From: JAJTZA01 sp041749815
GTDB taxonomy: Bacteria > Verrucomicrobiota > Verrucomicrobiia > Chthoniobacterales > Terrimicrobiaceae
Length of the DNA: 5,867 bases
Direction: 5' to 3'
Assembly (NCBI GenBank): GCA_041749815.1
Contig: JBGTAR010000108.1
Coordinates: forward strand, 1 to 5,867
Below, piece after piece: positions 1 through 5,214 of the stretch. The stretch's first letter is position 1; every line of letters starts with the position of its first letter. Both the position numbers and the translations under genes were made by a program. The notes beneath the pieces were generated by a model, which was given only the letters and a program-made list of their open reading frames with translations, ran no database searches and had not been told where the DNA came from.

Positions 1-945
1 GATCCCAAGGGTCGGCCCGATGACACGGTCAGGAAATGCGGGGGTTCCACCGGTGAGGCCAATGTCCTGCACATCGGGAGTGTCAAAAAATATCAGAAAG
101 TGAACCTCCGTGCCGTCAAGGTTTTCGATGTGATGCGGGTAGGCGCGGGGAATAAAATAGATGTCACCGGGGTGGAGCTCATAGGTCTCGGCTGAGCCAT
201 CAGGGCTCTGCACGGTCATTCGAGCGTGGCCCTCTTTGACAAATCCCAGCTCTGCCGTTTCCGGGTGCCAGTGGGGCTCACGCATTCCCAATCCGTGGAT
301 CCGGACGGAATACATGGCTTGGGCCTTGAGTGCCGGCCAGGTATCGCGTCGGGCGACGATTGCCGATCCGTCGGGGTTGGCGAGCAGCGGAGCGCGGGAT
401 TCGATGGCAAATTTGAAGGGGGAGGGGTTGCTGTCCGATTCGCTCAACTCCGCCGCTGAAACTGCTTTTCCAAACTCCACGCTCTTGGGCGACTTTGTCA
501 GACCTCCCAAAACGTCGGCATCCAGATTCCATGTGTTCCCCATCACTGCCGGAGACAGGCAGCCCACAAATCCGGAAAGTCCAAAATCTTCCGGTTGCTC
601 GTGGGAAAAGGTGATCAGAAACTCGGCGGCCTCTTCCCCAATATTTTCAATGGCATGGAGCGAACCCGAGGGGACAAAAAACATCTCGCCTGGCGAAACC
701 GTGAACCTGGCGTGGATATTGCCACTGGCAAAAATCGTGACCCTTGCCCTGCCCTGCAAACAATACCCCAATTCGTCAGCATTCGCGTGCCAATGCGGCT
801 CACGAAAACATTCGGCGTTGATCACGAGGCGGTAAAGGGACAGGCCCTTCAGGATGGGAAAATTGGCATGGTTGGCTTGGAACTTTGATCCAAACGGAGT
901 GGCAAGCTGCGGTGCTTTGTCACCAAGTGAAAATTTGTGGGACAT
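1..945 (-). CDS. Bicupin protein, oxalate decarboxylase-like fold (3' end cut by window edge)
   Basis: The reading frame stays open from 945 to the left edge (315 codons visible), so the C-terminus is missing, perhaps a few tens of residues. It contains two cupin domains in tandem. The first has REPHWH at residues 48-53, with probable metal ligands H51, H53, E58 and H97. The second has REPHWH at 222-227, with ligands H225, H227, E232 and H271. Both carry the PG...(F/I)xP motif typical of cupins. The layout matches the bicupin oxalate decarboxylase/oxidase family (Mn-dependent, cytoplasmic or secreted). However, the loop after the first cupin, which holds the SENST lid with the catalytic Glu in Bacillus OxdC, is shorter here and has no such motif, so oxalate decarboxylase activity is not assured. 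No signal peptide is seen. The start at 945 gives an MSHKF N-terminus but has no clear ribosome site. An in-frame ATG at 981, behind a weak GGAAA, would add 12 residues. The family call is firm; the substrate is unknown. Confidence 0.85.
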   Translation of the reverse strand, partial: MSHKFSLGDKAPQLATPFGSKFQANHANFPILKGLSLYRLVINAECFREPHWHANADELGYCLQGRARVTIFASGNIHARFTVSPGEMFFVPSGSLHAIENIGEEAAEFLITFSHEQPEDFGLSGFVGCLSPAVMGNTWNLDADVLGGLTKSPKSVEFGKAVSAAELSESDSNPSPFKFAIESRAPLLANPDGSAIVARRDTWPALKAQAMYSVRIHGLGMREPHWHPETAELGFVKEGHARMTVQSPDGSAETYELHPGDIYFIPRAYPHHIENLDGTEVHFLIFFDTPDVQDIGLTGGTPAFPDRVIGPTLGI

Positions 946-998
946 GGGTTTCTGCGTCGGTTTTTGCTTCGTCAGTGGCATATCATTTCCACGGAAGA

Positions 999-1015
999 TT
1001 TGCAACAGGTGCAAA
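999..1015. promoter_or_regulatory. Perfect inverted repeat, possible operator upstream of the bicupin
   Basis: The arms TTTGCA and TGCAAA are separated by 5 bases (ACAGG on the + strand). The site lies 54 bases upstream of the 945 start, or 18 bases upstream of the alternative start at 981. Its size and position suit a dimeric repressor or activator site. A 6-base arm can arise by chance, so this is a candidate only. Confidence 0.3.
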
Positions 1016-1059
1016 GGTTAGTGCTCTATGTCGCCACCCTTTGTAGTGTAGGGAAATCA

Positions 1060-1073
1060 GGCCCTTGTGGGCC
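1060..1073 (-). terminator. Weak hairpin after the histidine kinase gene, possible terminator
   Basis: On the minus strand a 5-bp GGCCC/GGGCC stem with a 4-base loop begins 10 bases beyond the kinase stop codon and is followed by TGATTTCCC. The stem is short and the T-tract poor, so termination here would be inefficient or need another factor. Read-through into the bicupin is possible. Confidence 0.3.
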
Positions 1074-1082
1074 AGCGAGCGA

Positions 1083-2123
1083 CTATGATTTCCCTGCAGG
1101 TTCTTCAAAAAATCCAAGCCGAACCGAGAAGAAACGTTCGGATTTGCGTAGCGCCAGAGAGTGTCCTGACTGGGCTGCGATGAGTGATCTGACAACGCGA
1201 AGGCCTTGGGACATGCCAGTCGTTGGGGGTTGATTGGGATCACACGCATTTGTGATGTGAATGATCACTCTCTGGTTATGTCGCAACGCTGTGACTTTGA
1301 TGTGTTTGCTCCCATGGCGCGCCGCATTGCCAAGCAGGTTGTGGAGAATCTGGCTCAAAAATGCCGGATCAGAAAGGCATTCGAGGCCAGTGGCAACACG
1401 CCACTCAAAATCGAGGTCCCGTTCGGCAGCAAGGAGTTCATAACCTTCCTGCAGGTCGGTGAGCAAACTCGTGACATCCACGGATTCGGGCTGCAACTCC
1501 AACTTTCCCCCTTCCGCTTTGGCGGTTAACAACAGATTTTCCACCAGCCGGGTGAGCCGCGTGATTTCCTCTTGGAAATCTTCAGAAAAATCTTCAGGCA
1601 AACGGGGTGAGGCTGCCTCGGTTTTCATGCGCAGAATGGTGAGGGGTGTCCTTAACTCATGCGCCACCCTCGCAGAAAATTCCTCCATCTCCGAATAGCT
1701 GGCGCGGACGCGGGTCAGGAGGTCGTTGATATGACTCACGAGGTTCGAGAGTTCCATGTCCTTTTCAGGAAGTTGAACCCCGCGTTGCAGGGACCGATAG
1801 TCCAGGGCATCCAGCTCACGATTAATTTTTCGGACTGGCCGGATCGACCTCAGCGCTATGAACCAACCGACCGCCGCACTCAGCAAAACCACCGGGATGC
1901 CAACCCATAGCCAGACTTGGAGCAATTCTCCAAGGATGTCCTGAACCTCTTCATCCGTGTAGCTGCCATGAATAATCCAGCCTGGAAACTCCGGGTGAGA
2001 ACGGTCCCAGCGGTCTTTTCGCAGTTCTTCGTCCAAATGATAATGCGCACTTAGAAATAAGGTGCCCGCAAGAAAAATCACGGAAAGTACAAACCACGCA
2101 GCAACCCGCAAGCGGAAGTTCAT
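1083..2123 (-). CDS. Membrane sensor histidine kinase with a shortened ATP-binding domain
   Basis: This is a 346-residue sensor kinase, partner of the adjacent response regulator. One membrane helix lies at about residues 7-25, followed by a small periplasmic loop (26-69) and a second helix at about 70-91. A HAMP linker (about 92-145) leads to a HisKA dimerisation domain with the H-box AHELRTP; H155 is the expected phosphorylation site. The N-box is intact (NLLGNAARHG, 262-271). The usual DxGxG box is replaced by TNACDPNQPP (291-300), and the region between the N-box and the G2-like GMSQGL (303-308) is far shorter than normal, so most of the ATP lid is absent. It may therefore bind ATP unusually, or act mainly as a phosphatase or partner-dependent kinase. 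The ATG overlaps the regulator's stop (ATGA), and an AGGGAG ribosome site at 2132-2137 sits 8 bases upstream. The sensed signal is unknown; the small periplasmic loop resembles compact metal or envelope-stress sensors only in general terms. Confidence 0.93.
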   Translation of the reverse strand: MNFRLRVAAWFVLSVIFLAGTLFLSAHYHLDEELRKDRWDRSHPEFPGWIIHGSYTDEEVQDILGELLQVWLWVGIPVVLLSAAVGWFIALRSIRPVRKINRELDALDYRSLQRGVQLPEKDMELSNLVSHINDLLTRVRASYSEMEEFSARVAHELRTPLTILRMKTEAASPRLPEDFSEDFQEEITRLTRLVENLLLTAKAEGGKLELQPESVDVTSLLTDLQEGYELLAAERDLDFEWRVATGLECLSDPAFLSQILHNLLGNAARHGSKHIKVTALRHNQRVIIHITNACDPNQPPTTGMSQGLRVVRSLIAAQSGHSLALRKSERFFSVRLGFFEEPAGKS

Positions 2124-2797
2124 GCTTCGGGCTCCCTGAGCGAAAAACCCACACCGCGCAACGTGTGAAGCAGAGGAGTGCTGCCGGGCAGGTCCACCTT
2201 TTTCCGAAGGTAATTGATGTAGACATTCAGCACATTCGTCCCTGAATCAAAATGCCTGTCCCAGACCCGCTCGGTGAGGGTGGTTTTGGAAACCGGGCGG
2301 GGTGAGGCCTCGGCCAGCGTGGCAAGAAGGGCAAACTCCCGATTGGTGAGCACGATGTCTTTGCCGGCACGCCGGGCTGTTCGGGATCGCAAGTCAATTT
2401 CCAGATCAGCGATTCGAAGTGTGTCTTCCAACTCAGGCCGGGATCGTCTTGCCAAGGCCCGTAATCGTGCAAGTACCTCCTCGGTGGAGAAGGGTTTGAC
2501 AATATAATCATCAGCTCCCGCGTCCAGTCCACTCACTTTGTCGCGAACCTCTCCCCGCGCTGTGGCCAGAAGCACGGGGACCACACATCCCTGCGACCGT
2601 GCCTTCCGGGTGATGCTGATGCCATCACGTCCGGGCAGACCGATGTCCAGCACAGCGGCGTCGAAGGGGTGTTCTTTCAGCAGCCAGAGCGCCTCTTCTC
2701 CATCTCCGGTTTCGTCGACCGCATGACCTGCAGCCCGGAGTGCCGCTGCCACATGCAGGCGCAGCTTTTTATCGTCCTCGGCAAACAAAATACGCAT
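2120..2797 (-). CDS. OmpR/PhoB-family response regulator, CusR/CopR-like
   Basis: This 225-residue DNA-binding response regulator has a full receiver domain (1-115): acidic pair D8/D9, phospho-acceptor D51 in AVLDIGLP, conserved T79 and K101 in the DDYIVKPF motif. A winged-helix effector domain follows (about 125-222), with TNREFALL, WDRHFDSGTNVLNVYINYLR and the closing LRGVGF motif. The WDxxFDSxTN stretch is close to that of copper and heavy-metal regulators such as CusR and CopR, but this class similarity does not fix the signal. It is coupled to the kinase by a 4-base ATGA overlap. The start at 2797 gives the standard MRILFAEDD opening; no Shine-Dalgarno sequence is visible ahead of it, and the 58-base gap to the upstream DUF2231 gene shows no obvious promoter. 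Function as a transcription factor is near certain; its target genes are inferred only from position (rubrerythrin, DUF2231 and possibly the bicupin). Confidence 0.96.
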   Translation of the reverse strand: MRILFAEDDKKLRLHVAAALRAAGHAVDETGDGEEALWLLKEHPFDAAVLDIGLPGRDGISITRKARSQGCVVPVLLATARGEVRDKVSGLDAGADDYIVKPFSTEEVLARLRALARRSRPELEDTLRIADLEIDLRSRTARRAGKDIVLTNREFALLATLAEASPRPVSKTTLTERVWDRHFDSGTNVLNVYINYLRKKVDLPGSTPLLHTLRGVGFSLREPEA

Positions 2798-2855
2798 GGA
2801 AAAGTCAGCAGGACCGAGGCCTTGGTGGATTCATCGCGTTTTGAAAGGTCACGTC

Positions 2856-3380
2856 CTAATCATCATCACCTGTTTTTTGTTCTTTAGACAGCCCGGAATT
2901 TCCTGCCTCTCCATTCGGCGCATTCTGTCCTGCCGCCAAATTGATGCCAGCGCCATGTTTGTAAACAAGGAGGCCTCCGTAGTGACCGGCTTGAGCGACA
3001 CACACCGCAGCCGCGAGGCTTGCCACCGCCACCAGCACCCCAATCGAGATGGAGGCTGTTGGAATCTTGGTGAACGCTGCGGCAAGGAGGGCAAGCGCCG
3101 CTGCAAGCACGGCCACGTTGCGTGTTCTTTCCCCCCATTCTTCATGCTGTTCGAGGATCGTGTCTGCGTTCGCGGTGAGTTCACCGAGAACCTCCTCGTC
3201 CTGGCCGCCGGTCCACGCGGCCGCAACGGCACCCAAAGCTCCGGCCATTAATACCAGTGCCACAAACCACGGTAGGTGCCACTTCCGAAGGAAGATGGCG
3301 ATGATGGCAAGAGGCGCTCCCAAGAGCAGGAGAACAATGGGGAAGTGGACAATCGCCGGATGAAGAGGATCTGGAATCAT
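2856..3380 (-). CDS. DUF2231 family four-helix inner-membrane protein
   Basis: This 174-residue integral membrane protein has about four helices (roughly 9-29, 36-56, 88-104 and 110-130) and a hydrophilic acidic tail (150-174) ending in DDD. The family signature is clear: LHPAIVHFP near the start (H7, H12), HEEWGERTR in the middle (H79), and AGHYGGLLVYKHG (H133, H142) near the end. Family members are usually annotated as predicted membrane proteins and have no firmly established biochemical role that I know of. The conserved histidines at helix ends would suit haem or metal binding, but this is inference. Its ATG lies 9 bases after the rubrerythrin stop, with the GAGGA ribosome site overlapping that stop codon, so the two are translated from one message. 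Context suggests a membrane redox or metal-related partner for the exported rubrerythrin. The family call is strong; the function is open. Confidence 0.9.
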   Translation of the reverse strand: MIPDPLHPAIVHFPIVLLLLGAPLAIIAIFLRKWHLPWFVALVLMAGALGAVAAAWTGGQDEEVLGELTANADTILEQHEEWGERTRNVAVLAAALALLAAAFTKIPTASISIGVLVAVASLAAAVCVAQAGHYGGLLVYKHGAGINLAAGQNAPNGEAGNSGLSKEQKTGDDD

Positions 3381-3386
3381 ATAATG

Positions 3387-3391
3387 TCCTC
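3387..3391 (-). promoter_or_regulatory. Ribosome binding site of the DUF2231 gene, embedded in the rubrerythrin stop
   Basis: GAGGA on the minus strand, read as TGAGGACATTATATG, lies 6 bases before the ATG at 3380 and shares bases with the TGA of the rubrerythrin gene. It fixes the DUF2231 start and supports cotranslation of the pair. Confidence 0.75.
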
Positions 3392-4013
3392 AGATGATTT
3401 GTTTGTATTCGTCTTTGCTCTTCCGGCAGGAGGGGCATTTCTTCAGAGGCATTTCTGTGAGTGTCATCCCGCAGACACTGCAAACATAATAGTTGTCAGG
3501 GGCATTTTTTCCGAGGGTGCCTAGTGCCTCGCTGTAAAGTTTGGTATGTTCCTTCTCTGCCGCCAGCGCGAATTCCAACGTGCGAATGGCGGCCCTGGCA
3601 TCATCCGCTTTCGCGAGGGCGAGGAATTCCGGATACATGATGTCACGCTCATAGGTTTCTCCTTTGATGGCGGCCTTGAGATTTTCCTCCGTTGAGGCGG
3701 GTGTGACCTGCTCCAACTGAAACGTGGCTGGTACCCCGTTCAATTCAAGGATGGTGGCTTTGTGGGTCTCCCGATGGATGGCCTCAGCGGCAGATGCCGC
3801 GCGGAAGAGTTTTGCGACTTGGGCATAGCCTTCGTCATCCGCCTTTTTTGCGAATTCCGCATAGCGGTTGGCGGCATTGGACTCTCCCTGAAATGCCGTG
3901 TTGAGGTTTTTGATGGTTTGGTCCGAGGCCTGTGCGGCGATGGATTTTGTCACTGTGAGGGCCGTTAAACCGATGGCAATGACCGTGGTGAGTTGAAGGA
4001 TGGAATGTTTCAT
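3390..4013 (-). CDS. Rubrerythrin with predicted Sec signal peptide (exported)
   Basis: Rubrerythrins are diiron proteins that reduce hydrogen peroxide using electrons passed through a rubredoxin-like iron site. This 207-residue protein has the full set of features. The four-helix ferritin-like domain (about 32-165) carries ligands E44 (FQGES), E77xxH80, E119xxE122 and E153xxH156. The C-terminal rubredoxin-like knuckle has C178xxC181 and C193xxC196. Unusually, it begins with a probable Sec signal peptide: a positive MKHS start, a hydrophobic core from about 5 to 22, and a possible AQA cleavage site after residue 29. There is no twin-arginine motif and no lipobox. Most rubrerythrins are cytoplasmic, so periplasmic placement would be notable. 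A GAGAGGG ribosome site (4024-4030) lies about 10 bases upstream of the ATG. It is the first gene of the unit rubrerythrin–DUF2231–regulator–kinase. Family identity is very secure; export is inferred from the N-terminus, and peroxidase activity from the intact ligands. Confidence 0.95.
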   Translation of the reverse strand: MKHSILQLTTVIAIGLTALTVTKSIAAQASDQTIKNLNTAFQGESNAANRYAEFAKKADDEGYAQVAKLFRAASAAEAIHRETHKATILELNGVPATFQLEQVTPASTEENLKAAIKGETYERDIMYPEFLALAKADDARAAIRTLEFALAAEKEHTKLYSEALGTLGKNAPDNYYVCSVCGMTLTEMPLKKCPSCRKSKDEYKQII

Positions 4014-4105
4014 TACGAAACAACCCTCTCACACGCACATTAGAGAACCCGTCTCAGGGGCATTAAAATTTCCTAATCTCACCACACGTCTGAAAAGACG
4101 TGGGT
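4014..4105 (-). promoter_or_regulatory. Intergenic region, probable promoter of the rubrerythrin unit
   Basis: This 92-base gap separates the ABC ATPase stop from the rubrerythrin start. It holds a hairpin (4085-4102), an AT-rich core reading GGAAATTTTAATG on the minus strand (about 4061-4073) that could contain a -10 element, and the GAGAGGG ribosome site. No clear -35 element could be matched, so the promoter is inferred from position and base composition. Confidence 0.4.
4085..4102 (-). terminator. Hairpin after the ABC ATPase gene, likely terminator
   Basis: A perfect 7-bp stem (CACGTCT/AGACGTG) closes a 4-base loop and can extend by about 3 bp with one bulged base. It begins 3 bases after the ATPase stop codon, a typical terminator position. 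On the minus strand the following bases (TGTGGTGAGATTAGG) are not a good U-tract. The plus-strand version has a GAAA tetraloop and is followed by GGGTTTATT, a somewhat better tail, so it may work in both directions or serve as an mRNA 3'-end stabiliser. Confidence 0.55.
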
Positions 4106-4945
4106 TTATTCGGTGGCTTCGAGGAAGATTTTTTCCAGCGTCAGGCGGGGGGTTTGGGTGGAGACGAGTTTGGCACCGGAGCTGGCGGCCAGGTCTCTGA
4201 TTTTCTGTTCAAGGTCAGGGGAGGCATTTTCGATGCGGTATTCGGTTTGACCTTTCACGGTGACAAGGTCTTCCAAGCGACCCTCACGAACCAGCTTTCC
4301 CCGGGCCATGATGCCGATGCGGTCGCAGACTTCCTGAACCTGCTCGAGGAGGTGGGAGGTGAGGATCACTGTTTTGCCCATTTGTTTGAGGTTCATGATC
4401 AGATCCCGGATTCCCTTGGAGCCGACCGGATCCACCCCAGCGGTGGGTTCATCGAGGACGAGGAGGCGGGGGTTCTGAATGAGGGCCTGAGCGAGGCCAA
4501 TGCGTTGAAGCATGCCTTTGGAGTAGCCGCCAACCCGGCGATCCCGGGCATCCTGCATGCCGACAAGTTCCAAAAGTTCGAGGATGCGGTCCGTGAGGGG
4601 TTTCCCTTTCATGCCGCAAATTTTGCCATAAAAACGGAGCGTTTCTTCAGCCGTCAGATATTTGTAAAAGTAGGGATTTTCCGGAAGAAAACCCACATCG
4701 CGGTGGCTGCGATAGTCGCGGCTGTCCTCCCCAAAAACCCGGCATTTTCCGCGGGTTGGTGTCACGAGGCCAAGCAGGATTTTGAGGATCGTGCTTTTGC
4801 CTGAGCCGTTGGGACCAAGCAGGCCATAAACTTCGCCCTCCTCGACTTGGATGGACACATCACTGACTGCCACCACCTTTTGACGTCGCAGGGGCACGGG
4901 AAAGATTTTGGTGAGGTTGTCGATTTTGGCGGCTGGTGAACTCAT
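4106..4945 (-). CDS. ABC transporter ATP-binding protein, ABC-2 (CcmA/NatA) type
   Basis: This 279-residue cytoplasmic ATPase subunit powers an ABC-2-type exporter or a membrane-remodelling system. The nucleotide-binding elements are all present: Walker A GPNGSGKST (44-52), a signature variant YSKGM (141-145), Walker B LLVLDEP (161-167, catalytic E166), D-loop AGVDP (169-173) and switch H198 in TSHLL. The Q-loop position reads FLPEN (86-90) instead of having Gln, a substitution often seen in this subfamily. The C-terminal extension (about 225-279) ends LEKIFLEATE, resembling the LExxFL tail of drug- and Na+-export ATPases. The ATG overlaps the acylphosphatase stop (ATGA); only a distant GAGGG precedes it, so translational coupling probably matters. 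No permease gene follows: a hairpin and a different unit come next, so its membrane partner must be encoded elsewhere. The substrate cannot be told. Confidence 0.95.
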   Translation of the reverse strand: MSSPAAKIDNLTKIFPVPLRRQKVVAVSDVSIQVEEGEVYGLLGPNGSGKSTILKILLGLVTPTRGKCRVFGEDSRDYRSHRDVGFLPENPYFYKYLTAEETLRFYGKICGMKGKPLTDRILELLELVGMQDARDRRVGGYSKGMLQRIGLAQALIQNPRLLVLDEPTAGVDPVGSKGIRDLIMNLKQMGKTVILTSHLLEQVQEVCDRIGIMARGKLVREGRLEDLVTVKGQTEYRIENASPDLEQKIRDLAASSGAKLVSTQTPRLTLEKIFLEATE

Positions 4946-5214
4946 GGGACAATTTGAAACCCTCGAAGGGATTCTTGCAATTCGAACTCTTCACGATGTT
5001 CGGCAGACACATGCCCGGCGAGCGCGCTGTCCCGCATGGCATCCAAGAAGGTGGTGATTTCATCCGGCTCTCCGGAGGCCACCAATTCCACGCGGCCATC
5101 GGACAGGTTTTTCACCGTGCCGGTGACATCAAACTCCTTGGCGAGATTTCTGGCCGTCCACCGGAACCCGACGCCTTGAACCCGGCCTTCATAAACCACA
5201 CGAACGGCCTTCAT
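4942..5214 (-). CDS. acyP: Acylphosphatase
   Basis: This 90-residue small enzyme hydrolyses acyl phosphates such as carbamoyl or acetyl phosphate. It matches the family's usual length (about 90-100 residues) and has the signature GRVQGVGFRW (10-19), with catalytic R18 at the phosphate-binding loop, and GTVKNLSDGRVE (32-43), with catalytic N36. I chose the ATG at 5214 because it opens directly on the conserved MKAVRVVYEGRVQGVGF and overlaps the proA stop by 4 bases (ATGA). A longer in-frame reading from 5370 would lie wholly inside proA and adds 52 residues unlike the family. There is no Shine-Dalgarno sequence, so translation likely depends on ribosomes finishing proA. ProA acts on gamma-glutamyl phosphate, itself an acyl phosphate, so a metabolic link is conceivable but unproven. 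The stop overlaps the start of the ABC ATPase. Confidence 0.95.
   Translation of the reverse strand: MKAVRVVYEGRVQGVGFRWTARNLAKEFDVTGTVKNLSDGRVELVASGEPDEITTFLDAMRDSALAGHVSAEHREEFELQESLRGFQIVP

Larger units (their letters stand above)
946..1082. other. Intergenic region between kinase stop and bicupin start
   Basis: This 137-base gap is the longest in the window. No gene is evident. It holds a short GC hairpin just beyond the kinase stop (1060-1073) and a 6+6 base palindrome (999-1015) upstream of the bicupin, so it probably contains the end of the kinase transcript and the bicupin promoter. I could not identify a convincing -35/-10 pair. An in-frame ATG at 981 could shorten the gap to 101 bases. 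Confidence 0.5.

Noticed and set aside
236..835. Plus-strand open frame of 199 codons
   Set aside because: It lies antisense to the bicupin, whose two cupin motifs are unmistakable on the minus strand; the plus-strand translation shows no recognisable motif.
1083..2797. Naming the two-component pair cusR/cusS or copR/copS
   Set aside because: The regulator resembles that branch, but no copper transport or oxidase gene is present and the kinase ATP domain is atypical, so a specific symbol is not supported.
2796..3251. Plus-strand open frame of 151 codons across the regulator–DUF2231 junction
   Set aside because: It overlaps the well-supported DUF2231 gene in antisense and has no motif or ribosome site.
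4100..4804. Plus-strand open frame of 234 codons
   Set aside because: It is the mirror of the ABC ATPase coding strand; all Walker and signature motifs are on the minus strand, and the antisense translation resembles no family.
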